Origin: Deltaproteobacteria bacterium
GTDB taxonomy: Bacteria; Desulfobacterota; Desulfuromonadia; Desulfuromonadales; Geopsychrobacteraceae
NCBI GenBank assembly: GCA_024279255.1
Contig: JAJRRT010000107.1
Coordinates: forward strand, 179,281 to 243,280
Length of the DNA stretch: 64,000 nt
Direction of reading: 5' to 3'
How positions within the stretch are numbered: position 1 is the first letter of the stretch; each line of letters starts with the position of its first letter. Made by a program: the position numbers and the translations under genes. Under the pieces are notes generated by a model. It saw only the letters and a list, made by a program, of their open reading frames with translations. It was not told the origin of the DNA and did no database searches. Below are positions 39,021-48,767 of this stretch, in pieces.

Positions 39021-40547
39021 ATGATGGAACAAAAAGCAACTGCCACATCCCACAAGGTGCTCTTTCTCAACACTCTTGCCTTTACGGTCTGCTTTGCCGC
39101 CTGGATGTTCAACGGCGTACTGGTGACCTTTCTAGCCGACAATCAGGTCTTTGACTGGGGCCCAATTGAGATCGGTTGGCTGATGGGGATCCCGGTGCTG
39201 ACCGGCTCACTCTTCCGCCTGCCAGCCGGGATGTTGACCGACAAGTTCGGCGGCAAACCAGTTTACGGTAGCCTGTTGTTTATCTGCGCTGTTCCAATGT
39301 ATCTGCTCTCCTACGCCGATAGTTTCATGACCTTTGCCCTGTGCAGCTTCGGTTTTGGTCTGGCCGGGGTCAGCTTTTCAATCGGCATCGCTTTTTCGTC
39401 GGTCTGGTACCCGCGCGAACGACAGGGGACGGCCTTAGGGATCTTCGGCGCCGGTAATGCCGGTGCCGCCTTGACCACCCTGTTCGCACCAACTCTGCTC
39501 AATCGCCTGACCGACAACGGCGCCAATATTGAAGGCTGGCGGCAACTGCCGGTCTATTACGCGATTATACTGGCAGCTATGGGCGTGATCTTCCTCATCT
39601 TCGCCGAGAACAGGAAACCAGCCTCCTCGACCAAATCGTTCACCCAGATGTTGAAACCACTCAAAAACGTACGGGTCTGGCGCTTCGGACTCTACTACTT
39701 CCTGGTCTTCGGCTGTTTCGTCGCCTTCTCGCAGTGGTTGGTTCCCTACTTTGTCAATGTCTACTACCTGCCGCTAGTCACCGCCGGGATCTTTGCCTCA
39801 ATGTTCAGCCTGCCGTCCGGAATCATCCGCGCGCTAGGAGGTTGGCTCTCAGACAAGTTCGGTGGGCGCTCCATCATGTACTGGGTGCTAGGCGCCTCGG
39901 TCATTATCAGCTTTCTGGTCATTATTCCAAAGATGGATGTTTATTCGCCAGGCCGCGGCGTGATGGCCAAAAGATCGGGCGTCGTCACCGCCGTCAGCGG
40001 CGAATCGATCAGTGTCGACGATACAGATTATGCCCTTAAACTCAAACCAGACCCTGACGTGAACTACGATGATCAGATGCTGATTCTGCCGACCAAACAG
40101 GCGTGGCAAGAACCGGTGGTTGAGGTCGGACAGACGGTCAAAAAGAAAGAGTTATTGGCCAAAGGGGTCACACGCATATTCTTTCAAGCCAACGTCTGGA
40201 TCTTTGCCATTCTGATCATCATTCTCGGTAGCGTTTGGGGGATTGGGAAAGCGGCGGTCTACAAGCTGATTCCGGATTATTTTCCCGATGAGGTCGGCGT
40301 GGTCGGAGGCATGGTTGGCGTATTGGGAGGACTCGGCGGGTTCGTCTGCCCAATCATCTTCGGCTACCTGCTCGAATGGACCGGGCTCTGGACAAGCTGC
40401 TGGATCTTCATGTGCGGCCTGTCGCTTGTCTGTCTGCTCTGGATGCACCTAACGGTATCAAAACTGATGAAAGAAAAACATCCGCAAGATATGCAAAAAA
40501 TCGAGCAAGATAAATTCAACGTTATTGAAGATGCCCTCAAGGAGTAA
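39021..40547 (+). CDS. narK: NarK-type nitrate/nitrite MFS transporter with inserted soluble domain
   Basis: 508 aa; NarK-like MFS body (GWLMGIPVLTGSLFRLPAGMLTDKFGGKPVYG; GIRALGGWLSDKFGGRSIMYW) with ~80-aa insert before ...IFFQANVWIFAILI. Confidence 0.9.
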   Translation: MMEQKATATSHKVLFLNTLAFTVCFAAWMFNGVLVTFLADNQVFDWGPIEIGWLMGIPVLTGSLFRLPAGMLTDKFGGKPVYGSLLFICAVPMYLLSYADSFMTFALCSFGFGLAGVSFSIGIAFSSVWYPRERQGTALGIFGAGNAGAALTTLFAPTLLNRLTDNGANIEGWRQLPVYYAIILAAMGVIFLIFAENRKPASSTKSFTQMLKPLKNVRVWRFGLYYFLVFGCFVAFSQWLVPYFVNVYYLPLVTAGIFASMFSLPSGIIRALGGWLSDKFGGRSIMYWVLGASVIISFLVIIPKMDVYSPGRGVMAKRSGVVTAVSGESISVDDTDYALKLKPDPDVNYDDQMLILPTKQAWQEPVVEVGQTVKKKELLAKGVTRIFFQANVWIFAILIIILGSVWGIGKAAVYKLIPDYFPDEVGVVGGMVGVLGGLGGFVCPIIFGYLLEWTGLWTSCWIFMCGLSLVCLLWMHLTVSKLMKEKHPQDMQKIEQDKFNVIEDALKE

Positions 40548-40553
40548 GACAAC

Positions 40554-42158
40554 ATGTCAATTAATCTAGACAAATGGGATGTCGAGGACGAGACATTCTG
40601 GGAGTCCGAAGGCAAGAAGATCGCCACCCGTAACCTGTGGATCTCGATTCCCAGCCTGCTCTGCGGCTTCGCGGTCTGGCTCTACTGGGGAATCATTACG
40701 GTACAAATGATCAACCTCGGCTACCCCTTCAGCCAGTCGCAACTCTTCACGCTATCGGCGATTGCCGGTCTGACCGGCGCCACCCTACGCATACCGAGTT
40801 CATTCCTGATCCGTATCGCGGGTGGGCGTAACACCATTTTTCTGACTACGGCACTGCTGATGATCCCGGCGGTCGGCACTGGCTTCGCCCTGCAGAACGT
40901 CAACACTCCGATTGAGATCTACTATCTCCTCGCTCTTCTCTCCGGTTTAGGCGGCGGCAACTTTGCCTCCTCGATGTCGAATATCAGCTTTTTCTTCCCC
41001 AAAAAAGTTCAAGGAACTTCGCTGGGACTAAATGCCGGGCTGGGCAACTTCGGCGTCACCACCATGCAGATTCTGATCCCGCTGGCGATGACCTTCGGCC
41101 TGTTCGGCGGCACTCCGCAAAAACTGATCAACACCAGCGGTACCCTGATCGGTAAAATCCCGGCCGGGACCGAAACCTACATCCACAATGCCGGTTATAT
41201 CTGGTTGATCTTCCTCATCCCGTTGGCCTTTGCCGGCTTCTTTGGCATGAACAATATCAAAACCAAGACGGTCACTCCCAACCTCGGTTCTGCCGGTAAG
41301 TCGTTCGGCATGATCATCGGCTTGTTACTCATCGCGTTTGTTACTGCGGTGGCTGGACTCTACCTGATGTTGCCAGCCCCGGTTGGTCTGGGACTGCTTA
41401 GTAAATGGATTGTGCTGCCGTTGGTTGTCCTCGCCACGGTCTTTGGGATGAAGTATTTGACCAGCGGTGGTCTGCGTGAAAATCTCGACCGTCAGTACAA
41501 AATTTTCGAAAACAAGCACACCTGGGCAATGACGATCATCTACACCATGACCTTCGGTTCCTTCATTGGCTACTCGGCAGCCTTTGCTTTGTCGATCAAG
41601 GTTATCTTCGGTTTCTCACATATCATGGTTGATGGTGTCATGACCCACAATACGATCAATCCTAACGGCCCAAGTGCCCTGATGTTTGCCTGGATGGGAC
41701 CCTTCATCGGTGCGCTGATCCGTCCGATCGGCGGCAAAATTGCGGATAAAGTGGGCGGTGCCATTGTCACCCAATGGGTTTCGATTGTGATGATCGCCTC
41801 GGCATTGGGTTGCGCGTACTTTATGAAAGCCGCCTATGCCTCTGCCACCCCGGAGACAGTCTTCGTGCCCTTCCTGATCCTGTTCATCGTGCTGTTCGCA
41901 GCAACCGGTGTGGGTAACGGATCAACCTTCCGTTCGATCGCAATGATCTTCAACGCCGAGCAGGCCGGCCCCGTATTGGGCTGGACTTCAGCAATTGCCG
42001 CCTACGGCGCTTTTATCATTCCCAAAGTCTTCGGCGAGCAGATCAAAGCCACCACCCCCGAAGTCGCCCTCTATGGTTTCGCGGTTTTTTACTTTATCTG
42101 CCTGGTGATCAACTGGTGGTTCTATACGCGTAAAGGCGCTTATATTCAGAACCCCTAG
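40554..42158 (+). CDS. Second NarK-type nitrate/nitrite MFS transporter
   Basis: 534 aa; VWLYWGIITVQMINLGYPFSQSQLFTLSAIAGLTGATLRIPSSFLIRIAGGRNTIFLTTALLMIPAVGTG; GPFIGALIRPIGGKIADKVGGA. Confidence 0.9.
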   Translation: MSINLDKWDVEDETFWESEGKKIATRNLWISIPSLLCGFAVWLYWGIITVQMINLGYPFSQSQLFTLSAIAGLTGATLRIPSSFLIRIAGGRNTIFLTTALLMIPAVGTGFALQNVNTPIEIYYLLALLSGLGGGNFASSMSNISFFFPKKVQGTSLGLNAGLGNFGVTTMQILIPLAMTFGLFGGTPQKLINTSGTLIGKIPAGTETYIHNAGYIWLIFLIPLAFAGFFGMNNIKTKTVTPNLGSAGKSFGMIIGLLLIAFVTAVAGLYLMLPAPVGLGLLSKWIVLPLVVLATVFGMKYLTSGGLRENLDRQYKIFENKHTWAMTIIYTMTFGSFIGYSAAFALSIKVIFGFSHIMVDGVMTHNTINPNGPSALMFAWMGPFIGALIRPIGGKIADKVGGAIVTQWVSIVMIASALGCAYFMKAAYASATPETVFVPFLILFIVLFAATGVGNGSTFRSIAMIFNAEQAGPVLGWTSAIAAYGAFIIPKVFGEQIKATTPEVALYGFAVFYFICLVINWWFYTRKGAYIQNP

Positions 42159-42170
42159 GTTCGGTCTTAT

Positions 42171-42350
42171 CACCAAGAGCACCAAGAAAACCTTCAAATA
42201 TTTATTTCAACGGAGAGGCGCTGAGAGGGAGAGACAGAGAGAAGGGCAAAATACTTTATGGTTTTTTAAACCAATTATTAAAATTTTGCTTTTTTCTCCA
42301 CGTCTGCAACTCGCCGCCTCTCCGTTAAGAATGTCTTTGATCTTCTTGGT
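42171..42350. repeat. Intergenic imperfect inverted-repeat element (REP/MITE-like)
   Basis: AACGGAGAGGCG (42209-42220) pairs exactly with CGCCTCTCCGTT (42315-42326); outer ACCAAGAA... pairs with ...TTCTTGGT. Confidence 0.65.
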
Positions 42351-42427
42351 ATCTCGCCTAAAAGCGCCTAATCTGGTGGTGGCCAATTCAGATTTGGTCT
42401 AAATGCTACCGCCAAAAGGAGTTTCCC

Positions 42428-42850
42428 CTGTTCCCCGAAAAGCTCAGTCAACAAATCATCGAAAATGCCCCGGATGCCATCCTCTACGTCGACAACAAGG
42501 GCCTGATCCAGCACTGGAACCAGGGCGCCGAGCGCATCTTCGGTTTCAACGCCCGCGAGGCGATCGGTCAATCCCTCGACATTATCATCCCCGAGAAGCT
42601 GCGTGGCCGTCACTGGGATGGCTATTTCAAGGTCATGACCAGTGGCGAGTCACGCTACGGCACCGACCTGCTTTCAGTCCCGGCGAGCCATCGTGATGGC
42701 CAGCGACTATCGGTCGATTTCAGCATTGTGATGCTCAAAAACGAGCATGGTCAAGTCACCGGGATCGCGTCGCTCATGCGCGACATGACTGCCCAGCGTC
42801 AGAAAGAGAAAGAATTACAACAGCGAATTACCGAACTGGAGGAAAAATAA
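42428..42850 (+). CDS. PAS-domain protein, probable CTG start
   Basis: Frame from CTG 42428 after AAAGGAG: (M)FPEKLSQQIIENAPDAILYVDNKGLIQHWNQGAERIFGFNAREAIGQSLDIIIPEKLRGRHWDGYFKVM...; the track lists only the internal-ATG tail (42635-42850). Confidence 0.8.
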   Translation: MFPEKLSQQIIENAPDAILYVDNKGLIQHWNQGAERIFGFNAREAIGQSLDIIIPEKLRGRHWDGYFKVMTSGESRYGTDLLSVPASHRDGQRLSVDFSIVMLKNEHGQVTGIASLMRDMTAQRQKEKELQQRITELEEK

Positions 42851-42852
42851 CT

Positions 42853-43368
42853 ATGTTTATTCAGAGAAAAATCGTTCTAGCTCTTACCGTGATCATGCTT
42901 TCAGCCACAACTTTTTCTTTTGCTACCGAGCAAAACCATCACGAAAAAGCAAGTCCAGGGCATGATATTCAAGTATCTCCTGACTTGAAAAATCTTCTTA
43001 ATCAGGAGATGACCGCTATCCAAAAAGGTATGATGGAACTGATACCAGCCATTGCAGCCGGAAACTGGGAAGTGGTTGAGAAAATCGGTAAGAAGATCAA
43101 GGCCAGCTTTATTATGAAGCAGAAACTGAGCAAGGCACAAAAAGAGGAGTTACATCGGGTCTTGCCATCGGATTTTATTGAGAAAGATCAATCATTTCAT
43201 AAGTCTGCGGGAATGCTGGCACATGCGGCAGAACAGAAAAATGCAGATGTCGTAAATTTCTATTTTTTCAAACTGAATGAAGCTTGTTTTTCATGCCATT
43301 CAAAATATGCAACGGAGCGTTTTCCAGGACTGGCCAAGACAATTGACAGGGACAACCATCACGATTAA
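42853..43368 (+). CDS. Exported cytochrome c'/c556-like protein
   Basis: 171 aa; signal peptide, helical body, C-terminal ACFSCHSKYATERFPGL. Confidence 0.85.
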   Translation: MFIQRKIVLALTVIMLSATTFSFATEQNHHEKASPGHDIQVSPDLKNLLNQEMTAIQKGMMELIPAIAAGNWEVVEKIGKKIKASFIMKQKLSKAQKEELHRVLPSDFIEKDQSFHKSAGMLAHAAEQKNADVVNFYFFKLNEACFSCHSKYATERFPGLAKTIDRDNHHD

Positions 43369-43547
43369 ACGGTCTCAGCGTCCGACACAAAAGGGCAGAG
43401 AAACAACGCTATAACAGCCAGTTCCATACAAAAAAACCTGCACCGTAGTAGAATAACTTCAGCAGGTAACGACTGACGCAAGTCTGCCTCTGTTGTCCTG
43501 AATATCGTCGGTTTTAAAACGGCAGATGCCGGGGAAGGAGATGGCTC

Positions 43548-43745
43548 ATGGGACAAAAATACGTTGATTGTCGAGAACTGTCAGGAGACATGCATTGCAA
43601 GGCAATCCTCGCTGCTGACTCCAAAAGCGAGCTGATGGAAGTCGTGATCAAGCACGCGATCAATGTTCACGGTCTTGCCAACACCACCGATTTCCGCAAA
43701 CAGATCAATGCCCGTGTCAGAGAAGGCAACCCACCGATCTTGTGA
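43548..43745 (+). CDS. DUF1059-family small protein
   Basis: 65 aa; KYVDCRELSGDMHCKAILAADSKSELMEVVIKHAINVHG. Confidence 0.88.
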   Translation: MGQKYVDCRELSGDMHCKAILAADSKSELMEVVIKHAINVHGLANTTDFRKQINARVREGNPPIL

Positions 43746-43765
43746 TCTGACATAATGAATTTTTT

Positions 43766-43791
43766 AGGGACACCTCTTGTGAGGTGTCCCT
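43766..43791. terminator. Terminator hairpin between convergent genes
   Basis: AGGGACACCTC-TTGT-GAGGTGTCCCT, followed by TCTTTC. Confidence 0.8.
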
Positions 43792-43794
43792 CTT

Positions 43795-45030
43795 TCATAC
43801 TCTTTTGGCAGACTCTACCACTGGCTTCGTAACCGGCTCGGATTGATCATCTATTTTCAGATGAATCAACGTTGCAAAAATGCTCAAGCCACAAGCCAAA
43901 ACCCACACAGAATCGTAAGACCCGGTGTGATCGAAGACCCATCCCCCCAGCCAGGCACCCAGAAATGCTCCGAGTTGATGACCGAGGAAAACCACGCCGA
44001 AGAGGGTACTGAGATAACGCGCACCAAACAGCTGCGCCACCAGCCCGCTGGTTAAAGGCACGGTACCGAGCCAGGTTGCACCCATGCAGATTGCGAAGGC
44101 GATAACCGTCACCTCACTTTTGGGTAACAAGATAAAACCGAGCAGGATCAGACTACGTAGAGCGTAAAGTAAGGAGAGTGCGCGTTTCCTACGGAAGAGT
44201 CCCCCCATATGCCCCCAGGTGTAGGTCCCGATAATGTTGGTCAATCCGATCAGAGTTAGAGCGGTTGCGCCCAGCTTGGGAGAAAAACCAAGGTCATTCA
44301 GGTATGCTGGCAGATGCACTGCAATGAATACAACATGGAAGCCACAGACAAAAAAACCCACCGTCAGCATTTTATAGCCACGGTGAGAAAGTGCCTCACG
44401 TAGCGCGGCAATTGGTGACCCAGCCACAGATTTGTTCGGCAATACGGCTGACGTCGTATTGCGATTACGGACCATTATTGCCAAGGGCGCCATCAGCAGG
44501 GCGAGAATGCCGAACAGAATCAAGGTCGTCTGCCAACCGTAGCTGCTGAGAAAACCCTGGCTGATCGGAATCATGATGAACTGACCAAAAGAACCGCCAG
44601 CACTGGCCAGCGCCAAAGCGACGTTGCGTTGTTTGTCGGTCACCAGACGGCTAACCGCTCCGAGCACGACAGCAAAGCCGCTTGCGCTCATCCCCAAGCC
44701 AACCAACAACCCGGCACCAAGGTTAAGAGCTAGCACGCCTTCGGCCTGGCTCATCAACAATAATCCGCTGATATAGAATAAACACCCCAGAGCAATCACT
44801 CGACCCGCGCCAAAACGGTCAGAGACCATACCAATAAGCGGCTGAGTAAACCCCCAGAGCAGGTTCTGATAGGCGATCGCCAGGGCAAAAACTTCACGAG
44901 AAATTCCCAGATCGACAGTTATCACCGGCAGGAACAGGCCGAAAGTCTGACGGATCCCCAACGCCAGACAGAGGATTGCCGCACCCGCCAAGGGTACCAG
45001 CAACCAGCAGTAGCGTCGTAGAAGCACCAT
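43795..45030 (-). CDS. MFS transporter
   Basis: 411 aa; twelve TM pattern, GLGMSASGFAVVLGAVSRLV, WGFTQPLIGMVSDRFGAGRVIALG. Confidence 0.9.
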   Translation of the reverse strand: MVLLRRYCWLLVPLAGAAILCLALGIRQTFGLFLPVITVDLGISREVFALAIAYQNLLWGFTQPLIGMVSDRFGAGRVIALGCLFYISGLLLMSQAEGVLALNLGAGLLVGLGMSASGFAVVLGAVSRLVTDKQRNVALALASAGGSFGQFIMIPISQGFLSSYGWQTTLILFGILALLMAPLAIMVRNRNTTSAVLPNKSVAGSPIAALREALSHRGYKMLTVGFFVCGFHVVFIAVHLPAYLNDLGFSPKLGATALTLIGLTNIIGTYTWGHMGGLFRRKRALSLLYALRSLILLGFILLPKSEVTVIAFAICMGATWLGTVPLTSGLVAQLFGARYLSTLFGVVFLGHQLGAFLGAWLGGWVFDHTGSYDSVWVLACGLSIFATLIHLKIDDQSEPVTKPVVESAKRV

Positions 45031-46913
45031 TAGCAGCGATTTTGCTCGGGATCAGCATTCCGTCGTAACTCGACGAACACCTCCGTCGCCAGCTCTTGTA
45101 ACCCGAGCGGTTTTCTCAAGAATTTTCCGACTCCGAGTCGCTGAGCCTCTTCAACATCATCCGTCTTGGCCTGCCCACTCACTATCAAGGCTTTTTGCCC
45201 AGGATGATAAGTCAATATCTGCCGATAAGTCTCCAATCCACCGATTCCCGGATCCATGATCATATCGAGCAACAGCAGGTCGACCTTACGCTGACCAAGC
45301 ATGGCCACCGCCGTCTCGCCACTTTCGGCCTCGAAAACTCGGTACCCCAGAGAACGCAGCATACTGCCAGCAACTTGACGTGGAGCAGCCTCATCATCGA
45401 TGACCATGATCGACTCTCCTGCCCCCTGAACCCGCGAAAGAGTTGCAAGCTTACCCGAAAATGAGTCGGTTTTCTGCGTACTTGCTGGCAGATAAACGTC
45501 AAAAACAGATCCAGAATGATTACTGAGCAGATCAAAATAACCGCCATGTCCGTGGACGATTGACCAACAGATAGCCAGCCCAAGACCTGTTCCACTGGTC
45601 CCTAAGGTTTTTTTAGAGAAGAAGGGCTCAAAAATTCGACTTAAAAATTCAGAATCGATTCCGCTACCATTATCACCAACTCGCAGCCGAACATAGTCCC
45701 CAGGTGGAATCATTTCATAGCCACTATAAGGTTCGTCCAAGATCTGTCGCGAGGTGTGAATATAAATCAGGCCTTGAGCCTCAGAGGCTTCCAGAGCATT
45801 GAGCACCAGGTTCATGATAACTTTGCGTAGATGATGTTTTTTCCCGCTAACTGCAGGCAGTGCGGGTTCCAGATCGGTGTCAAGTTGAATCGAAGAGTCT
45901 TTATGTTTAGCCTCAAATTCGGGGGATGACAAATACTCTTCAATAACTTGAGTGAGATCTACCTCTTCCTGACGTGCGGCGCTGCTGCGAGACAAAATCT
46001 GCATATCGCTGACAACATCAGCAATTCTGACAGCAGTTTCACGAATAACAACGAGGTTGTTCCGCTGCTTCTGCGTAAGATTTTTTTCCTGCAGCATCAG
46101 GTCGGGGTATCCGACAATCCCCGTTAACATGTTGTTCAAATCATGTGCAACTCCCCCAGCGAGCAAACCGATTGCTTCCATTTTTTTAGCTTGATGAAGT
46201 GATTCTCCCATTTCACGTAGAGATTCTTCGGACTTTAATTGTTGAAGGAGGTTCTGCTGGATGTCATTGTACTGTCGAGACAGAATCCGGGCCTGCCAGA
46301 TGTAAAACAGTAACAGAAAAAAAGCCAGGAGCCCCAAGCTGCTGCGTACCGTTGCCTTGCGAATATTTGCTTCTCGACTGACGGTATAACCGAGCAGAGC
46401 GACTATCTTGCCGTCAAAGTCATGCACCGGATAAGTAATATCGAGCGCACCCACTTCCATATACTCTTCATCCAGATAAACAATCTCAGCCGACGAGAGG
46501 ACTTCAAGGTCTTCCTCGTGCGCGGGTTTTCCAATTCTACTCGGTAGGCTGCTGGCAATATGGGTGTATTCGCCGCTCCCTGTCATTGCGATGACACTGA
46601 GTCTGACAATACGTGGGTCCTTGCGGACCAACTTGTCAATTCGCTGCTGGATCAGAGTGCTCTGTGGTTCCGAATTCCCATGCAGAATATCTGCAATCGC
46701 AACCTCCAGCACCCGGCAACGGCTCAGAGCTTCGTAACGAAATTTTTCTTCGTCCGCCTGCCGCATGTCCAATAGTGACCAAATGACAAAAATCAACATT
46801 GTGGTCAGAATACATAGTTGAAAAATTCTAAGCCTTAAATATTTGGGCCTTTTACCAAGCTGCTCTGCGACCAATGCAACCCTCCCCGGATTGAATATTA
46901 TAAGTCTCAACAA
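45030..46913 (-). CDS. Hybrid sensor histidine kinase with C-terminal receiver
   Basis: 627 aa; TM-flanked sensor region, GGVAHDLNNMLTGIVGYPDLML (H box), GTGLGLAICWSIVHGHGG (G box), receiver MVIDDEAAPRQ...LLLLDMIMDPGIGGLE. Confidence 0.93.
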   Translation of the reverse strand: MLRLIIFNPGRVALVAEQLGKRPKYLRLRIFQLCILTTMLIFVIWSLLDMRQADEEKFRYEALSRCRVLEVAIADILHGNSEPQSTLIQQRIDKLVRKDPRIVRLSVIAMTGSGEYTHIASSLPSRIGKPAHEEDLEVLSSAEIVYLDEEYMEVGALDITYPVHDFDGKIVALLGYTVSREANIRKATVRSSLGLLAFFLLLFYIWQARILSRQYNDIQQNLLQQLKSEESLREMGESLHQAKKMEAIGLLAGGVAHDLNNMLTGIVGYPDLMLQEKNLTQKQRNNLVVIRETAVRIADVVSDMQILSRSSAARQEEVDLTQVIEEYLSSPEFEAKHKDSSIQLDTDLEPALPAVSGKKHHLRKVIMNLVLNALEASEAQGLIYIHTSRQILDEPYSGYEMIPPGDYVRLRVGDNGSGIDSEFLSRIFEPFFSKKTLGTSGTGLGLAICWSIVHGHGGYFDLLSNHSGSVFDVYLPASTQKTDSFSGKLATLSRVQGAGESIMVIDDEAAPRQVAGSMLRSLGYRVFEAESGETAVAMLGQRKVDLLLLDMIMDPGIGGLETYRQILTYHPGQKALIVSGQAKTDDVEEAQRLGVGKFLRKPLGLQELATEVFVELRRNADPEQNRC

Positions 46914-46974
46914 TCAACACAAAACTCTCTGCGCTCCAGATAGGAACAGATCAGATCTGTCCCTATTTGTACCA

Positions 46975-48585
46975 CTACAACGTCTCGGTCTCGACAAAAA
47001 AGATCGCATGATTGGAAGTAAAAAATGGCGGCGTCCGGTTGACGATGGTGCGGATGGCCACAGACCCGAGCAGGCGCCGGTCAAGAAAGCGGCGCGCGGC
47101 ACCTCGGTCCCAGACGCCATCCGTGTTGAATTTACGGTAAAGGCTGAGGGGATTTTCAGCCGCAATCGGCTCTGCCGCTGTGATCCCGTACTGTCCAGGG
47201 TTATCGAGCAAACCTGAAGCACGGGGCAGGTTCATGATTGAAAGATTGAGAAATCCGATCTTTTTTGCATGGGTTTCGAGAAATTCCAGGGTCTGCTCGG
47301 CATCGTCTTCGGTTTCACCAGGGGTCCCCAGCATGATGTAGACAAAGCTGGCGATACCTGCAGCAGCAAGATTCTCAAGAATCTTTATGACTGAAGCGAG
47401 ACGCACCCCCTTGCCAAGCCGGTCGAGCACCCTCTGTGAACCACTCTCCAGCCCTAACTGCAACATGCGACAGCCGCTCTTTGCCAACTTAGCAACAAAA
47501 TCGACATCCTCCAGAATCGCCTCGAAACGAACAAAACCGAACCAGGTCAAATCTGCGAGTTCATCGCCACGCTCAGCCAGCACTTTTAACATGTTGACCG
47601 GAACCGCATTGTCGGTGAGTTGGATATGACTGATCGCATAATCATCAGCTATCTGACGCATCAGGTCAGGCAGTTCGGCTGGCCGGAGGGCCGTATAAGG
47701 ATGAACTGGCGATGCCGCTTCAGGGCAAAAAAGGCAGCGTTTCCAATAGCAACCGCGCGAAGTACTCAATGGCAAAACTGGCTGTGGTGAGAAGTAATCG
47801 GATAACCTGGCAAAGCTGAAATCGGAAGTAAAAGCGATCTGAGTGGCATCGGCCAGACAGTAAGTGTCCGCAGCCTCGCCTTTAGCCAGAGTGGTCAGGG
47901 CTGATTCTCCGGGACCAAATACCAGCCGATCAAAAGGGAATAAACGCAGGTCAAGTTTTTTCAAAGGTTCTTGCCAGGAGGTCACCAGACCACCGCCAGC
48001 GACAAGAAGGATATCGGGGAGTGCCCGCCTCAACAGACCGGCCAGTTCAAAAGCAGGGATCGCCTGATGGAGGTAATTGATCGAAATGGCAATAATGCGC
48101 GGGCGCATTGCAGCTATCTGTGACAACAGCTCGTTGCTAAAATAATCAGCGAACAGCGTACGGACTTCCCCTTCAGCGACGCGGGTGAGGTCCGACGGGG
48201 CAAAGGGGGAAAAACCTGTGTTCTGATAATCACCCAGGGTCAAACGCTCTTCACCGTCCACACTGTTCCATACTGCCAACAAACGATTGAGATAGCGTAC
48301 AGCCGTGTTGTAACGCGCAAAGTTCTGGCCCGCTAGCGGCGAGCGCAGCAATTTAAGCGAAGCGGCGCGATGTTTCAGGGCACGCTGCAGGTTGGTATCG
48401 ATCTCAGGCCCGACCTGGGAAGCCAATCTCTCACCATCAAGCAGATTGAGGTAAGCATCAAGGTTGGCATCGAGTGCCTCAACCTTCAAACCCTCTCCTC
48501 TCAGGTGGGCGAGCAACACCGCCAGAGCGAGCGGCGGTTCAGCGGGCTTGAGTGCTGGTGGCTGGATCAATAGTATATCGGTCAT
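46975..48585 (-). CDS. B12-binding radical SAM protein
   Basis: In-frame ATG 48585 (MTDILLIQPPALKPAEPPLALAVLLAHLRGEGLKVEALDAN); STSRGCYWKRCLFCPEAA; LQLGLESGSQRVLDRLGKG. Confidence 0.92.
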   Translation of the reverse strand: MTDILLIQPPALKPAEPPLALAVLLAHLRGEGLKVEALDANLDAYLNLLDGERLASQVGPEIDTNLQRALKHRAASLKLLRSPLAGQNFARYNTAVRYLNRLLAVWNSVDGEERLTLGDYQNTGFSPFAPSDLTRVAEGEVRTLFADYFSNELLSQIAAMRPRIIAISINYLHQAIPAFELAGLLRRALPDILLVAGGGLVTSWQEPLKKLDLRLFPFDRLVFGPGESALTTLAKGEAADTYCLADATQIAFTSDFSFARLSDYFSPQPVLPLSTSRGCYWKRCLFCPEAASPVHPYTALRPAELPDLMRQIADDYAISHIQLTDNAVPVNMLKVLAERGDELADLTWFGFVRFEAILEDVDFVAKLAKSGCRMLQLGLESGSQRVLDRLGKGVRLASVIKILENLAAAGIASFVYIMLGTPGETEDDAEQTLEFLETHAKKIGFLNLSIMNLPRASGLLDNPGQYGITAAEPIAAENPLSLYRKFNTDGVWDRGAARRFLDRRLLGSVAIRTIVNRTPPFFTSNHAIFFVETETL

Positions 48586-48699
48586 CAGGATCTCTTTAAG
48601 AAGGCATTGCTGAAGAATAGACCAATTTCGGTTCCCAGGGCGAGACATGTTAAAAGCAATGATAGCTAAACTGTCAGCCCCAGATTATTTTGCAAGGAC

Positions 48700-48749
48700 T
48701 TGACGGCAGTGAGGAAATGGCTTACTTTTTAAATAGTAATTATTCTTAT
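48700..48749 (+). promoter_or_regulatory. perR promoter with PerR-box-like operator
   Basis: TTGACG (48700-48705), 17 bp, TACTTT (48723-48728), then TAGTAATTATTCTTAT (48734-48749). Confidence 0.7.
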
Positions 48750-48767
48750 CTGCCAACAGGGAATCTC

